9,557 nt of DNA from an uncultured Ruminococcus sp. (GTDB taxonomy: Bacteria; Bacillota; Clostridia; Oscillospirales; CAG-272). The DNA is taken from NCBI GenBank assembly GCA_902766115.1, contig CACXCL010000230.1, positions 1 to 9,557 of the forward strand. Direction: 5' to 3'. The notes under the pieces were generated by a model. The model did not search any database. It saw only the letters and a list, made by a program, of their open reading frames with translations, and was not told the DNA's origin. Positions 1 to 6,009 of this stretch are shown piece by piece (positions within the stretch are counted from its first letter, which is position 1; every line of letters starts with the position of its first letter). The position numbers and the translations under genes were made by a program.

Positions 1-522
1 ATTCACACCGATACCTCTGTAGAGAAATTCATTCTCGGAATCCTCAGCTTCGCTGACTTTAGTGACGAGTCCGAACTGGAACATAAAGAACTCGTCGGAC
101 GGGTACGGCAAGCCGGTATCCTCGTGAATGGGCCAATCCTCGGGAGCCGGGTTGGTTCCGCTGCACCACGGCGTCTCGAGAAGAGTCGCCTGTGCCGCAA
201 AGTTCACCCCGTTAGTTTCGTCCCAAGAAATGTAGTAATGGACGTTGTTCAGGAACTGCTGCGCCTTTGTTTTTTGATTTATTGTCGCATACACAAGCAG
301 AAGGTCTGTAGTCGCGGGATCGCGGTTGATCTCGATCTCCTCGTATTCCCAAGGACTGATCACGCCGTCATGAACAACGGCGTTTTCCGCTTTCTTGATC
401 GTCGCGGATGTCTGGCAGCCGGTTTTTGACGGCTTATCCCAGGCGGCCGAAACGATGGCGGCAAACTGCGCCGAGAGCATCAGCACCGCCAGCGCGATTG
501 AAAGAAATTTCCTGAAGTTCAT
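1..522 (-). CDS. Secreted CBM9/DOMON-like protein, 3' end beyond window
   Basis: This reading frame is open from the ATG at 522 to the left edge, giving 174 visible residues; the C-terminus is outside the window. The start is well supported: AGGAGG (plus-strand 534-539) lies 11 nt upstream. Residues 1-26 form a typical Sec signal peptide: NFRK n-region, a hydrophobic stretch from about residue 6 to 24, and a likely cleavage after the VSA at 24-26. The mature part contains DGVISPWEYEEI (52-63) and YYISWDETN (96-104). This pairing resembles the 'DGxIxxxEW ... yxxWDexnLYfaa' pattern of CBM9-like/DOMON sugar-binding domains in extracellular proteins. No enzyme motif is visible. It is the last gene seen on the strand of the sugar operon, 97 nt after the kinase, so it may be co-transcribed. 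Secretion is well supported; the sugar-binding role rests on a weak family resemblance. A longer protein with an additional catalytic or anchoring domain is possible. Confidence 0.75.
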   Translation of the reverse strand, partial: MNFRKFLSIALAVLMLSAQFAAIVSAAWDKPSKTGCQTSATIKKAENAVVHDGVISPWEYEEIEINRDPATTDLLLVYATINQKTKAQQFLNNVHYYISWDETNGVNFAAQATLLETPWCSGTNPAPEDWPIHEDTGLPYPSDEFFMFQFGLVTKVSEAEDSENEFLYRGIGVN

Positions 523-548
523 GGTTTTATAAACCTCCTTGTATTTTT

Positions 549-570
549 CGGAGCACCCGCTCCGTTTTTT
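549..570 (+). terminator. Hairpin with T-tract in leader of secreted-protein gene
   Basis: CGGAGC (549-554) and GCTCCG (559-564) form a perfect 6-bp GC-rich stem with an ACCC loop, followed on the plus strand by six T (565-570). It therefore reads as an intrinsic terminator for plus-strand RNA, although no plus-strand gene precedes it. On the minus strand, the direction of the flanking genes, the same hairpin has no U-tract and ends 9 nt before the AGGAGG of the gene starting at 522. There it would act as a leader hairpin, for example as a 3'-end stabiliser or processing site. Confidence 0.5.
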
Positions 571-619
571 GGTTTTCTGAAGAGATCCGCCGACGGCTGC
601 GCCTGGGCGGGAAAGACAG

Positions 620-1690
620 TCATGACGCGAGGGTTTCGACAGTATTATTTGCTCTCTCCTCCTCAGCATTATCCTCGCGTAGCCGTTCCGCTACTTCGCC
701 GGGGGTCGCGGTTCCGGTCATGCCGATCTGCCTGATGGTGATGGACGAGACCGCGCAGGCGAGACGTGCGGCTTCGGATTCGTTCAGTCCGAGCGTGAGT
801 CCGGTGACTATTCCCGCGTTGGCGGCGTCGCCGGCGCCGGTTATGTCTATCTCGCCTTCTACACGGAATCCGGGCACCCGAACGTGTCCGTCCTTGCCGA
901 AGACGATCATTCCGTCCGCGCCGCAGGTGATGTATACTGTGCGACCGGTTTTCTTTTGCAGTGCGGTTCCCACGCGGATGACCGTTTCCATATCCTCGGG
1001 ATCGCCTTTTCCTCCTGCGAAATACTCGATAAGTTCGAACTGATTGCATTTTATGATGATATTTTCATACTCGGCGGCGAATGCGCGGGAATCGACGTAG
1101 AATATCCTGTCCGTCCGCCGTGCAGCAAGGGCGCTGAGCTTCTCCCGCAGTCTGTCTGTGACGGTCGCGGCGTTACGCTGATAATACTGGTCAGTGATAA
1201 TAACCGCATCAACTTCGTCAAGCACCTCATCCAGCTCGCGCATCAAGGCGTCCGTAAGCTCCGGCGAGGGCGGGGTGAAATTGCGGAAATCGAAGCGGTT
1301 CATTTCCCTGTAACTGCCGTCCGGCTGCAGGCGCATGGGTTTGGTGTAGGTGCAGGTGCATAGAGTGTCGGTCTTCACCATGTGTGACCGGTCCGCACCG
1401 ACTCGGTCGAGGGCCCTGAGCAGCTCGAATCCCTCGCCGTCGTCACCGATAAGTCCTATGCAGACGACGTTGACTCCGAGAGAGCGGAGATTGTTGGTTA
1501 TCGTCCCGCCGACACCGGCGGCTATGGCTTTGTGATCCACCTCGTAGGCGGTCAGACCGCTCTCCACCGAGACCTCGTCGTTTGCGGGGTCGATGTAGAG
1601 GTATTTGTCTAGGCAGAAGTCGCCTATGACCGCCACTGTGATCTCCCCGGCTCGGGAGAGCGCGGATATGATTTTTTCGTTGTCAAACAT
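620..1690 (-). CDS. PfkB-family sugar kinase, HldE/RfaE N-terminal-domain type
   Basis: This is a 356-residue PfkB/ribokinase-fold kinase. Visible motifs in order: VIGDFCLDKY (21-30), matching the 'VvGDvmLDrY' start of the HldE/RfaE heptokinase domain; GVGGTITNN (59-67), the substrate-side Gly-Gly motif; MNRFDF (130-135), like the 'iRlDfE' of HldE; KCNQFE (214-219), the KxNxxE motif; and DITGAGDAANAG (282-293), PfkB signature 2 with catalytic Asp288. The tail ITIRQIGMTGTATPGEV resembles 'vvvgKlGTstvsp.El' of HldE. The cytidylyltransferase domain of full HldE is absent. The known reaction of the family is ATP-dependent 1-phosphorylation of D-glycero-D-manno-heptose 7-phosphate; here the substrate is inferred. 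The start overlaps the preceding gene by 8 nt with no strong Shine-Dalgarno sequence, suggesting translational coupling. The GmhA-like gene two positions upstream supports a heptose-phosphate-like substrate. A fructosamine or other sugar kinase remains possible. Confidence 0.88.
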   Translation of the reverse strand: MFDNEKIISALSRAGEITVAVIGDFCLDKYLYIDPANDEVSVESGLTAYEVDHKAIAAGVGGTITNNLRSLGVNVVCIGLIGDDGEGFELLRALDRVGADRSHMVKTDTLCTCTYTKPMRLQPDGSYREMNRFDFRNFTPPSPELTDALMRELDEVLDEVDAVIITDQYYQRNAATVTDRLREKLSALAARRTDRIFYVDSRAFAAEYENIIIKCNQFELIEYFAGGKGDPEDMETVIRVGTALQKKTGRTVYITCGADGMIVFGKDGHVRVPGFRVEGEIDITGAGDAANAGIVTGLTLGLNESEAARLACAVSSITIRQIGMTGTATPGEVAERLREDNAEEERANNTVETLAS

Positions 1691-2663
1691 GATCTTTATC
1701 TCTTATCTTTTTTGCTAAATTCGGGAACGTCTTGTTGTGCTCGCCGCGTACGTAGTAGCTTTTTCCTCCGTCTGCCACGGTGCGGGCGAGGATGGTCTTC
1801 CAGGGGCGGAAATAATACCGCGGGTCCGTTTTGGGCGGAGCGGCTGAGTAGCCGTCGGACTGCTGAATTTCCAGCAGATCGAAGACCGCTGTCGTGAAGG
1901 TGGCAATTCTACGACCGTCCTGCTTCGCCACATTGCGTGCCATTGCCAGCGCCTTGAGGTAGACTTCGGGCCCAGCTACGGCGGAACCGAAGTTGAGGAA
2001 TACCCCGTTCTCGAGGTTCTCGACGCTCTTTGCGTAGATCAGGAAATCGGTGTATGAGCACGCTCCGGCTGCCGCACCGTTGAAGTTGGGGTGTTCGTTG
2101 ATTATATCGTTGCCCACGCCGATATGGACGGTGCATGGCACGCCCAGATGATAGCCCATAGCAAGAACACTTTTTTCACGGTAGGGAAGCTTATTTTCCC
2201 AGATATATCTTCCCACCGCCTCGCCCCAGCCGATGCCTTCCCGGGCGCCCTCGGTGATGATATCGTTGATGATACCCGTTTCTTCCCAGAGCCCGAACTG
2301 ACCTTCCGAGATATACTTCGCTACGCTCTCGCAGGTGTGTCCTATCAACGAGAACTCGAAATCGTGTATCGAGCCCGCACCGTTGGTGGCGAAATGCGTA
2401 ATGAGCCCACGTTTCATCAAGTCGATCATCAAGGGGGAATTGCCTGTGCGGATGACGTGTGCGCCGTACATCATAAGGACCGTCGCGCAGTGCTCCCTGC
2501 GTGCCGAGACCACAGCGTCCGCTATGGGATCCAGCGCTGGATCGTCGTAGTCGGGGACCGGATCGAAGGGATATATTGCGACCTTCTCAAGGTCAATATC
2601 GTGTATTCTCTGATTCAACGGCAGAATGCTCAGCCTCGAACGGTCGAACTGCGGATACGGCAT
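1683..2663 (-). CDS. Deoxyhypusine-synthase-like protein
   Basis: The 326-residue product resembles the deoxyhypusine synthase (DHS) family, an NAD-binding Rossmann-like fold. Supporting stretches are YGAHVIRTGNSPLMIDLMKRG (from 66) followed by THFATNGAGSIHDFE (89-103), which matches the DHS pattern 'sGAmvpaGl..ii.dLie.g.vd.ivttGAnlvHD'; a central NGVFLNFGSAVAG (219-231), like the family's 'GviiLGGGvpKh'; and a C-terminal RPWKTI (286-291), where Lys289 falls where DHS has its catalytic 'WGKI' lysine. No signal peptide or membrane segment is seen, so it is probably cytosolic. Bacteria have no eIF5A, so true deoxyhypusine synthesis is unlikely; a role with a sugar-phosphate or an NAD-dependent step is inference from context. 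Its ATG shares one base with the upstream stop (TAATG), and a strong GGGAGGTG (plus-strand 2671-2678) precedes it by 7 nt. It lies between the SIS-HAD and kinase genes and overlaps both. The fold call is moderate; the function is unknown. Confidence 0.6.
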   Translation of the reverse strand: MPYPQFDRSRLSILPLNQRIHDIDLEKVAIYPFDPVPDYDDPALDPIADAVVSARREHCATVLMMYGAHVIRTGNSPLMIDLMKRGLITHFATNGAGSIHDFEFSLIGHTCESVAKYISEGQFGLWEETGIINDIITEGAREGIGWGEAVGRYIWENKLPYREKSVLAMGYHLGVPCTVHIGVGNDIINEHPNFNGAAAGACSYTDFLIYAKSVENLENGVFLNFGSAVAGPEVYLKALAMARNVAKQDGRRIATFTTAVFDLLEIQQSDGYSAAPPKTDPRYYFRPWKTILARTVADGGKSYYVRGEHNKTFPNLAKKIRDKDHV

Positions 2664-4045
2664 TACCTTTCACCTCCCAGGTATTTGATGAGCCGTTCGG
2701 TCTCGGAAAAATCGGGTATTATCATGGCTGCCCCCGCCTTTTTGAGGCGGTCGCGCTTCCAGAGGTTGACTCCCCGCCGGCGTTTCTCGTCGGTGGCAGC
2801 GCCGACGGCGTAGCCGCCGAGTTTGGCGACCAGCTCTATCTCCACGTATCCGTCCCCGAAGGAGACCAGATCGTGGGGATCGATGCCCTCTTTTTCGATC
2901 ATATCGCGGATGACCAGCTCCTTGGAACACTCCAGCATATAGTCCCGTGCGCCGTGGATGCCTCCGTCGAACACGTCTCCGAGACCCAGCAAACCCGCCT
3001 CGTAAAGAACGTCTTTTTCGTCCGTGCCTGAGGCAAGATAGCACCTGATCCCCTTTTCCTTCAGGGCGTATACCAACTCAAGACAGCCGGGAACGCGGAA
3101 TCCTGCGGGATCCGCGCCATCTACAAGCGCCTTTTTTCTGTCCTTGATCCGCTCTTCGAGACGGCGCAGGTATTCGTGCTTATACTCCACCGGATCTCGG
3201 CGATCCCCGCCTCTGGCGACCACTTCGTCGTCAAGCTTCATGCACTGGAAAATCGTCTGCTTCCCGGTGAGTAAATCCACGAAATCCCGCACCACCGTTT
3301 CTATGGTATCACGGTCCTCGTGTCGCGGGGTCTCCTCGAGTACCTCGACAAAATAGGGGATCATAACTTCCTGCCATCCGGCGCGGATGAGGGACACGGT
3401 CCCGTCAAAGTCGAAGAGCGCGGCGGTGAACCTCCTGCCGACGCAGGGATCGATGATCTCCATGTCCCATACGTCTGGAAGGCGCATCTGCAAAAGGCTC
3501 GACAGCGCATGACAGTACAGCAGGTGCATGTCTTCAAGCTGTTCCATTCTGTCCGTGGGAGCGATTACATAAAGGTCGCAGAACTCCTTCAGTCTTCCTC
3601 CGTCACGTCCGAGAAAGCCTATCGTGGTCAGTCCCATTTCCCTTGCGCGGCGTGCGGCGCGGATCACGTTCTCGGAATTGCCGCTGCCGGAAAAGCCTAT
3701 GAAAACATCGCCTGCTCTCGCCTTGGTCTCAAGCTGCACGACGAAAACGTCGTCGTATCCGTAGTCGTTGCCGAGGCAGGTGACAACAGCGGGGGAATCC
3801 GCGAGGCACTCCGCGATAAATCCGGGCCTGCCCAAAACGCGGCAACCCTTGGTAAGATCGTTGCACAGGTGGGACGCGGTGGATGCGCTTCCGCCGTTGC
3901 CGGCGGTGAACACGCTTGCTCCCGTCCTTTTCGTTTCAAGAATGACGTCTGCTATGGCGCCGAGAGCCTCAAAATCGCTTTTTTTGACCCTTCCCGCACA
4001 GTCACACGCGTATTCTTCAAGTATTTGCGAGTTGCTTTTTTCCAT
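2663..4045 (-). CDS. SIS (GmhA-like isomerase) - HAD phosphatase fusion
   Basis: This 460-residue two-domain protein has an N-terminal SIS domain (about 25-195) close to phosphoheptose isomerase GmhA: AGNGGSASTASHLCNDLTKG (48-67), LGNDYGYDDVF (91-101), GFSGSGNSENVI (117-128) and EDMHLLYCH (171-179). E. coli GmhA uses Glu65 and His180; the matching positions here appear to be Asp63 and His179. The C-terminal HAD domain (about 207-460) shows motif I FDFDGTVSL (211-219, nucleophile Asp212), motif II LASGTDE (337-343), a candidate motif III lysine (Lys375), and motif IV SFGDGYVEIE (395-404). It carries an alpha-helical cap between about 220 and 315. It lacks the Cys/His zinc loop of GmhB, so it is not a classical GmhB. 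The inferred role is conversion of sedoheptulose 7-phosphate (or an analogue) and dephosphorylation of a sugar phosphate, with the downstream kinase in between. The Shine-Dalgarno sequence is weak (AGG 11 nt before the ATG), 28 nt after the previous gene. Confidence 0.88.
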   Translation of the reverse strand: MEKSNSQILEEYACDCAGRVKKSDFEALGAIADVILETKRTGASVFTAGNGGSASTASHLCNDLTKGCRVLGRPGFIAECLADSPAVVTCLGNDYGYDDVFVVQLETKARAGDVFIGFSGSGNSENVIRAARRAREMGLTTIGFLGRDGGRLKEFCDLYVIAPTDRMEQLEDMHLLYCHALSSLLQMRLPDVWDMEIIDPCVGRRFTAALFDFDGTVSLIRAGWQEVMIPYFVEVLEETPRHEDRDTIETVVRDFVDLLTGKQTIFQCMKLDDEVVARGGDRRDPVEYKHEYLRRLEERIKDRKKALVDGADPAGFRVPGCLELVYALKEKGIRCYLASGTDEKDVLYEAGLLGLGDVFDGGIHGARDYMLECSKELVIRDMIEKEGIDPHDLVSFGDGYVEIELVAKLGGYAVGAATDEKRRRGVNLWKRDRLKKAGAAMIIPDFSETERLIKYLGGER

Positions 4046-4073
4046 ATTATTACTTGCCTAAACGTTCTTCCTG

Positions 4074-4658
4074 TCAGTCGAGGGGCTCGATCCAGATATT
4101 CCTGAAGCTTACGGGGCAACCGTGATCCTGCAGGAGAAGGGGGCCTCTCTCCACAACGTAGTCCGTTACTCCGCCGGGATTGTTCCGTGGGAGGATAACG
4201 TTGTTATGGATTACGATGTCGTTCTGCAGGACAGTAATGATGGCGGGCTCCTTTATGGATCCGTCCCCGTTCAGCTTCGCCGCGCGGATAATAATGTCGT
4301 AGGTCTGCCACTTTTCGGGCTCAAGGGAGGCGTTCACGCGGGGAGCAAAAATGCCGTAAACTGCTCCGCATTCGTTGTCCTTCGGCTCGTTTCCCCAGGA
4401 ATCGAGTACCTGTATCTCGTAGCAGCCGTGGACGAACACGCCGCTGTTTCCTCTGCCCTGACCTGTCCTTTCGGGCATATACGGGATCCGGAACTCTACG
4501 TGGATGCGTGCGTCGCCGTATTCGTATTTCGAGACTATGTCTCCGCGGGTGACGGTGGCGATGCCGTCCCTGACCTCCCACTCGGCGGGGGTGTTTTCCC
4601 GGACTGTGTAAAACCCGTCCAGGTTTTTGCCGTCAAAAAGCACCACTCTGTTTTCCAT
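4074..4658 (-). CDS. 3-keto-disaccharide hydrolase-domain (DUF1080) protein
   Basis: The 194-residue product is essentially one complete PF06439 (3-keto-disaccharide hydrolase, formerly DUF1080) jelly-roll domain. Diagnostic stretches are LFDGKNLDGF (7-16); the 'aWev.DG.i' strand at EWEVRDGIATV (26-36); GRGNSGVFVHGCYEIQVLDS (68-87); CGAVYGIFAPRVNASLEPE (97-115) followed by WQTYDI; and GPLLLQDHGCPVSFRNIWIE (172-191). There is no signal peptide, unlike many Bacteroidota members of the family, so it should act inside the cell. Family members cleave or eliminate across the glycosidic bond of 3-keto-glycosides made by a Gfo/Idh/MocA dehydrogenase, and such a gene lies directly upstream. The start is fixed by AGGAGG (plus-strand 4666-4671) 7 nt before the ATG. 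The 75-nt gap to the upstream gene carries a 13-bp repeat also found near the operon promoter. The domain call is strong; the substrate is unknown. Confidence 0.92.
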   Translation of the reverse strand: MENRVVLFDGKNLDGFYTVRENTPAEWEVRDGIATVTRGDIVSKYEYGDARIHVEFRIPYMPERTGQGRGNSGVFVHGCYEIQVLDSWGNEPKDNECGAVYGIFAPRVNASLEPEKWQTYDIIIRAAKLNGDGSIKEPAIITVLQNDIVIHNNVILPRNNPGGVTDYVVERGPLLLQDHGCPVSFRNIWIEPLD

Positions 4659-4700
4659 TGTTTTTCCTCCTGTCGCATTGCGTTATGTGATTTCAATATA

Positions 4701-4713
4701 TCGATAAAAAGAT
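4701..4713 (-). repeat. 13-bp repeat, copy 1 (intergenic, before DUF1080 gene)
   Basis: The plus-strand sequence TCGATAAAAAGAT (minus strand ATCTTTTTATCGA) occurs here, in the 75-nt gap between the oxidoreductase and DUF1080 genes, and again identically at 5848-5860 in the operon promoter region. Both copies have the same orientation relative to the downstream gene and both are followed by an AT-rich tract containing AAATC. It could be a regulator site or part of an internal promoter. Confidence 0.5.
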
Positions 4714-4733
4714 TCGATCCGTTTGCACCTCGG

Positions 4734-5795
4734 TCATGCGTTCGACTCGTCGCATGCCTTGTACAGCTCGTCCAGGATCTCCAGGACCTTTATGCCTTGG
4801 TCGGACGGGACAGGTACCTCGGTGTCATTGACGATCGCCTCGATGAAACCGTGGGCGGGGTGACGGAAGGGAATCGCACCGTAATCCTCAGGCTTCGCTC
4901 TTTCTATTGTGAACGACTGTCCGTCTTCCGCGACACGGATAAGGTCGAGCTGCTTCTCACTCGAATGACGTACCGCGCCGAGCTTTGTGCCGTAAACGTT
5001 TGTGATGATTACCTCCTCGGGAACGGTGGAGCCGAAGCTGAATTCCATCTGAACCGAAAGGCCCCCCTCGAACTTGGCGAGGCCTGTCACCATATCTTCC
5101 GAGTCGAAAACGAGTTTATCCTCGTCACCCGGCTTGACTTCGGGATGGAATTTGCGGTAGGAGGACGCGAACGCCCCCTCCAATTTCGGGAAACCCAACA
5201 CATGCATTGTGAGATCTATCAGGTGCGAACCCAGATCCCGAAGGACTCCGCCGTGGCTGGCCTTTTCGTGAAACCAGTTCCTGTTGTAGACCGTGCCGTT
5301 TTCGCGGACGCTGTACGGAGAGGGCATGATTCCCACCGGGCGGCGCCAGCCGATTCGCACGTGATAAACATCGCCGAAGTAGCCGTCGTCAAACAGTTTT
5401 TTCAGCATTTGGACATCCTCGCCGAAGCGCTGATTGTGGCTTATCATCAGCTTTTTTCCGGACCTGAGTTCCGCGTCGCGCATCCTTCTGCCGTCCGCGG
5501 CGGAAGGAGCCATAGGCTTTTCGCAGAGGACGTGCTTGCCCATGTCGAGGGCCTCTACCGTAACTGGGGCGTGGAGCTCGTTGGGTAGACATATGCTGAC
5601 CAGGTCGATCTCAGGATCCCGGAGAAGCTCATGGTAGTCGGAATAAGCCTTCGGCAGGTCGTATTTGTTTCTGATGTATTCTGCCCACTCCCCATCGATA
5701 TCGCAGACGGCGTAAAGCTCCGTGTTCTCGTTTTCCATGTAGGCCCTCAGATGCCCCCAGAAGATCGTACCGAGCCCGATTATCCCAGCTTTCAT
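4734..5795 (-). CDS. Gfo/Idh/MocA-family NAD(P)-dependent oxidoreductase
   Basis: This 353-residue protein is of the usual family length. The N-terminal Rossmann domain has the nucleotide loop GLGTIFWGH (7-15) after a short beta strand, an acidic CDID (31-34) at the end of the second strand that favours NAD over NADP, and the CEKP motif (91-94) with catalytic-type Lys93. The C-terminal half carries GGVLRDLGSHLIDL (182-195), where Asp187 and His191 match the D-x3-H pair of inositol dehydrogenase-type enzymes. Family members oxidise a sugar-ring hydroxyl, or reduce the keto form, using bound nicotinamide cofactor. Next to a 3-keto-disaccharide hydrolase-domain gene, C3 oxidation of a glycoside is the natural inference; the sugar is unknown. 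It has no signal peptide. It is the first gene of the minus-strand operon, behind the promoter at 5856-5884. A modest GGGAG lies 11 nt before the ATG; the ATG just upstream is followed at once by TAA, so it is not the start. Confidence 0.93.
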   Translation of the reverse strand: MKAGIIGLGTIFWGHLRAYMENENTELYAVCDIDGEWAEYIRNKYDLPKAYSDYHELLRDPEIDLVSICLPNELHAPVTVEALDMGKHVLCEKPMAPSAADGRRMRDAELRSGKKLMISHNQRFGEDVQMLKKLFDDGYFGDVYHVRIGWRRPVGIMPSPYSVRENGTVYNRNWFHEKASHGGVLRDLGSHLIDLTMHVLGFPKLEGAFASSYRKFHPEVKPGDEDKLVFDSEDMVTGLAKFEGGLSVQMEFSFGSTVPEEVIITNVYGTKLGAVRHSSEKQLDLIRVAEDGQSFTIERAKPEDYGAIPFRHPAHGFIEAIVNDTEVPVPSDQGIKVLEILDELYKACDESNA

Positions 5796-5813
5796 TTTTT
5801 ACATCGCTCCCAA

Positions 5814-5832
5814 TTTTAAAATACTTTTAAAA
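5814..5832. repeat. Two TTTTAAAA palindromes 11 bp apart in operon leader
   Basis: TTTTAAAA occurs at 5814-5821 and 5825-5832, 11 bp start to start, about one helical turn, between the predicted minus-strand transcription start and the oxidoreductase start codon. The core TTTAAA also occurs in the two other AT-rich boxes of this divergent region (5928-5933 and 6042-6047). An operator role is possible, but simple AT-richness is an alternative. Confidence 0.3.
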
Positions 5833-5847
5833 AGATTTATAATAACC

Positions 5848-5860
5848 TCGATAAAAAGAT
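5848..5860 (-). repeat. 13-bp repeat, copy 2 (operon promoter region)
   Basis: Second identical copy of TCGATAAAAAGAT, read on the minus strand as ATCTTTTTATCGA. Here it overlaps the predicted -10 hexamer (5856-5861) and extends over the expected transcription start of the operon, a position suited to a repressor or start-site element. Confidence 0.5.
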
Positions 5861-5884
5861 ACCACATTTCATCGATCGGGTCAA
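5856..5884 (-). promoter_or_regulatory. Predicted promoter of the minus-strand sugar operon
   Basis: On the minus strand, TTGACC (plus-strand 5879-5884, 5 of 6 consensus) is followed after exactly 17 bp by TATCTT (plus-strand 5856-5861, 4 of 6 consensus). The expected start lies near 5848-5850, leaving a leader of about 55 nt before the oxidoreductase ATG at 5795. The suboptimal -10 suggests a promoter that is weaker than, or more dependent on activation than, the divergent ROK promoter. Confidence 0.5.
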
Positions 5885-5927
5885 CACTTCTGGGCAAAGA
5901 AACCCCGGCGTTCCCGAATTTCGGCGG

Positions 5928-5938
5928 TTTAAACAATT
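5928..5938. promoter_or_regulatory. TTTAAACAA box, candidate second operator
   Basis: The sequence GGTTTAAACAATT around 5926-5938 shares the 9-mer TTTAAACAA with the palindrome over the ROK start site (6042-6050). It lies between the two divergent promoters, 114 bp from the other copy, so the pair could bind one regulator cooperatively. No experimental or comparative support is available. Confidence 0.3.
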
Positions 5939-6009
5939 CACTTTTTCCGGTTTTGTTTATTATGCCTACGGCACGACAACGGCAGTCGGGGAGAAGGACG
6001 ATTTCGGTG

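Noticed and set aside
2091..2813. 240-residue plus-strand open frame opposite the DHS-like gene
   Set aside because: It is antisense to coupled operon genes; no motif, no start signals.
620..4045. Fructosamine catabolism (FrlB SIS deglycase plus FrlD PfkB kinase) as the explanation of the SIS and kinase genes
   Set aside because: The SIS domain carries GmhA-type motifs (GNGGSASTASH, LGNDYGY, SGSGNS) and the kinase carries HldE-type motifs, so a heptose-phosphate-like pathway fits better; it is not fully excluded.
3320..4105. 261-residue plus-strand open frame opposite the SIS-HAD gene
   Set aside because: It is a shadow of a strongly supported minus-strand gene and shows no domain or translation signal of its own.
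4122..5588. 488-residue plus-strand open frame spanning the oxidoreductase and DUF1080 genes
   Set aside because: It is exactly antisense to two genes with clear conserved motifs, has no good ribosome binding site, and its translation has no recognisable domain; GC-rich codon bias on the minus strand keeps it open.
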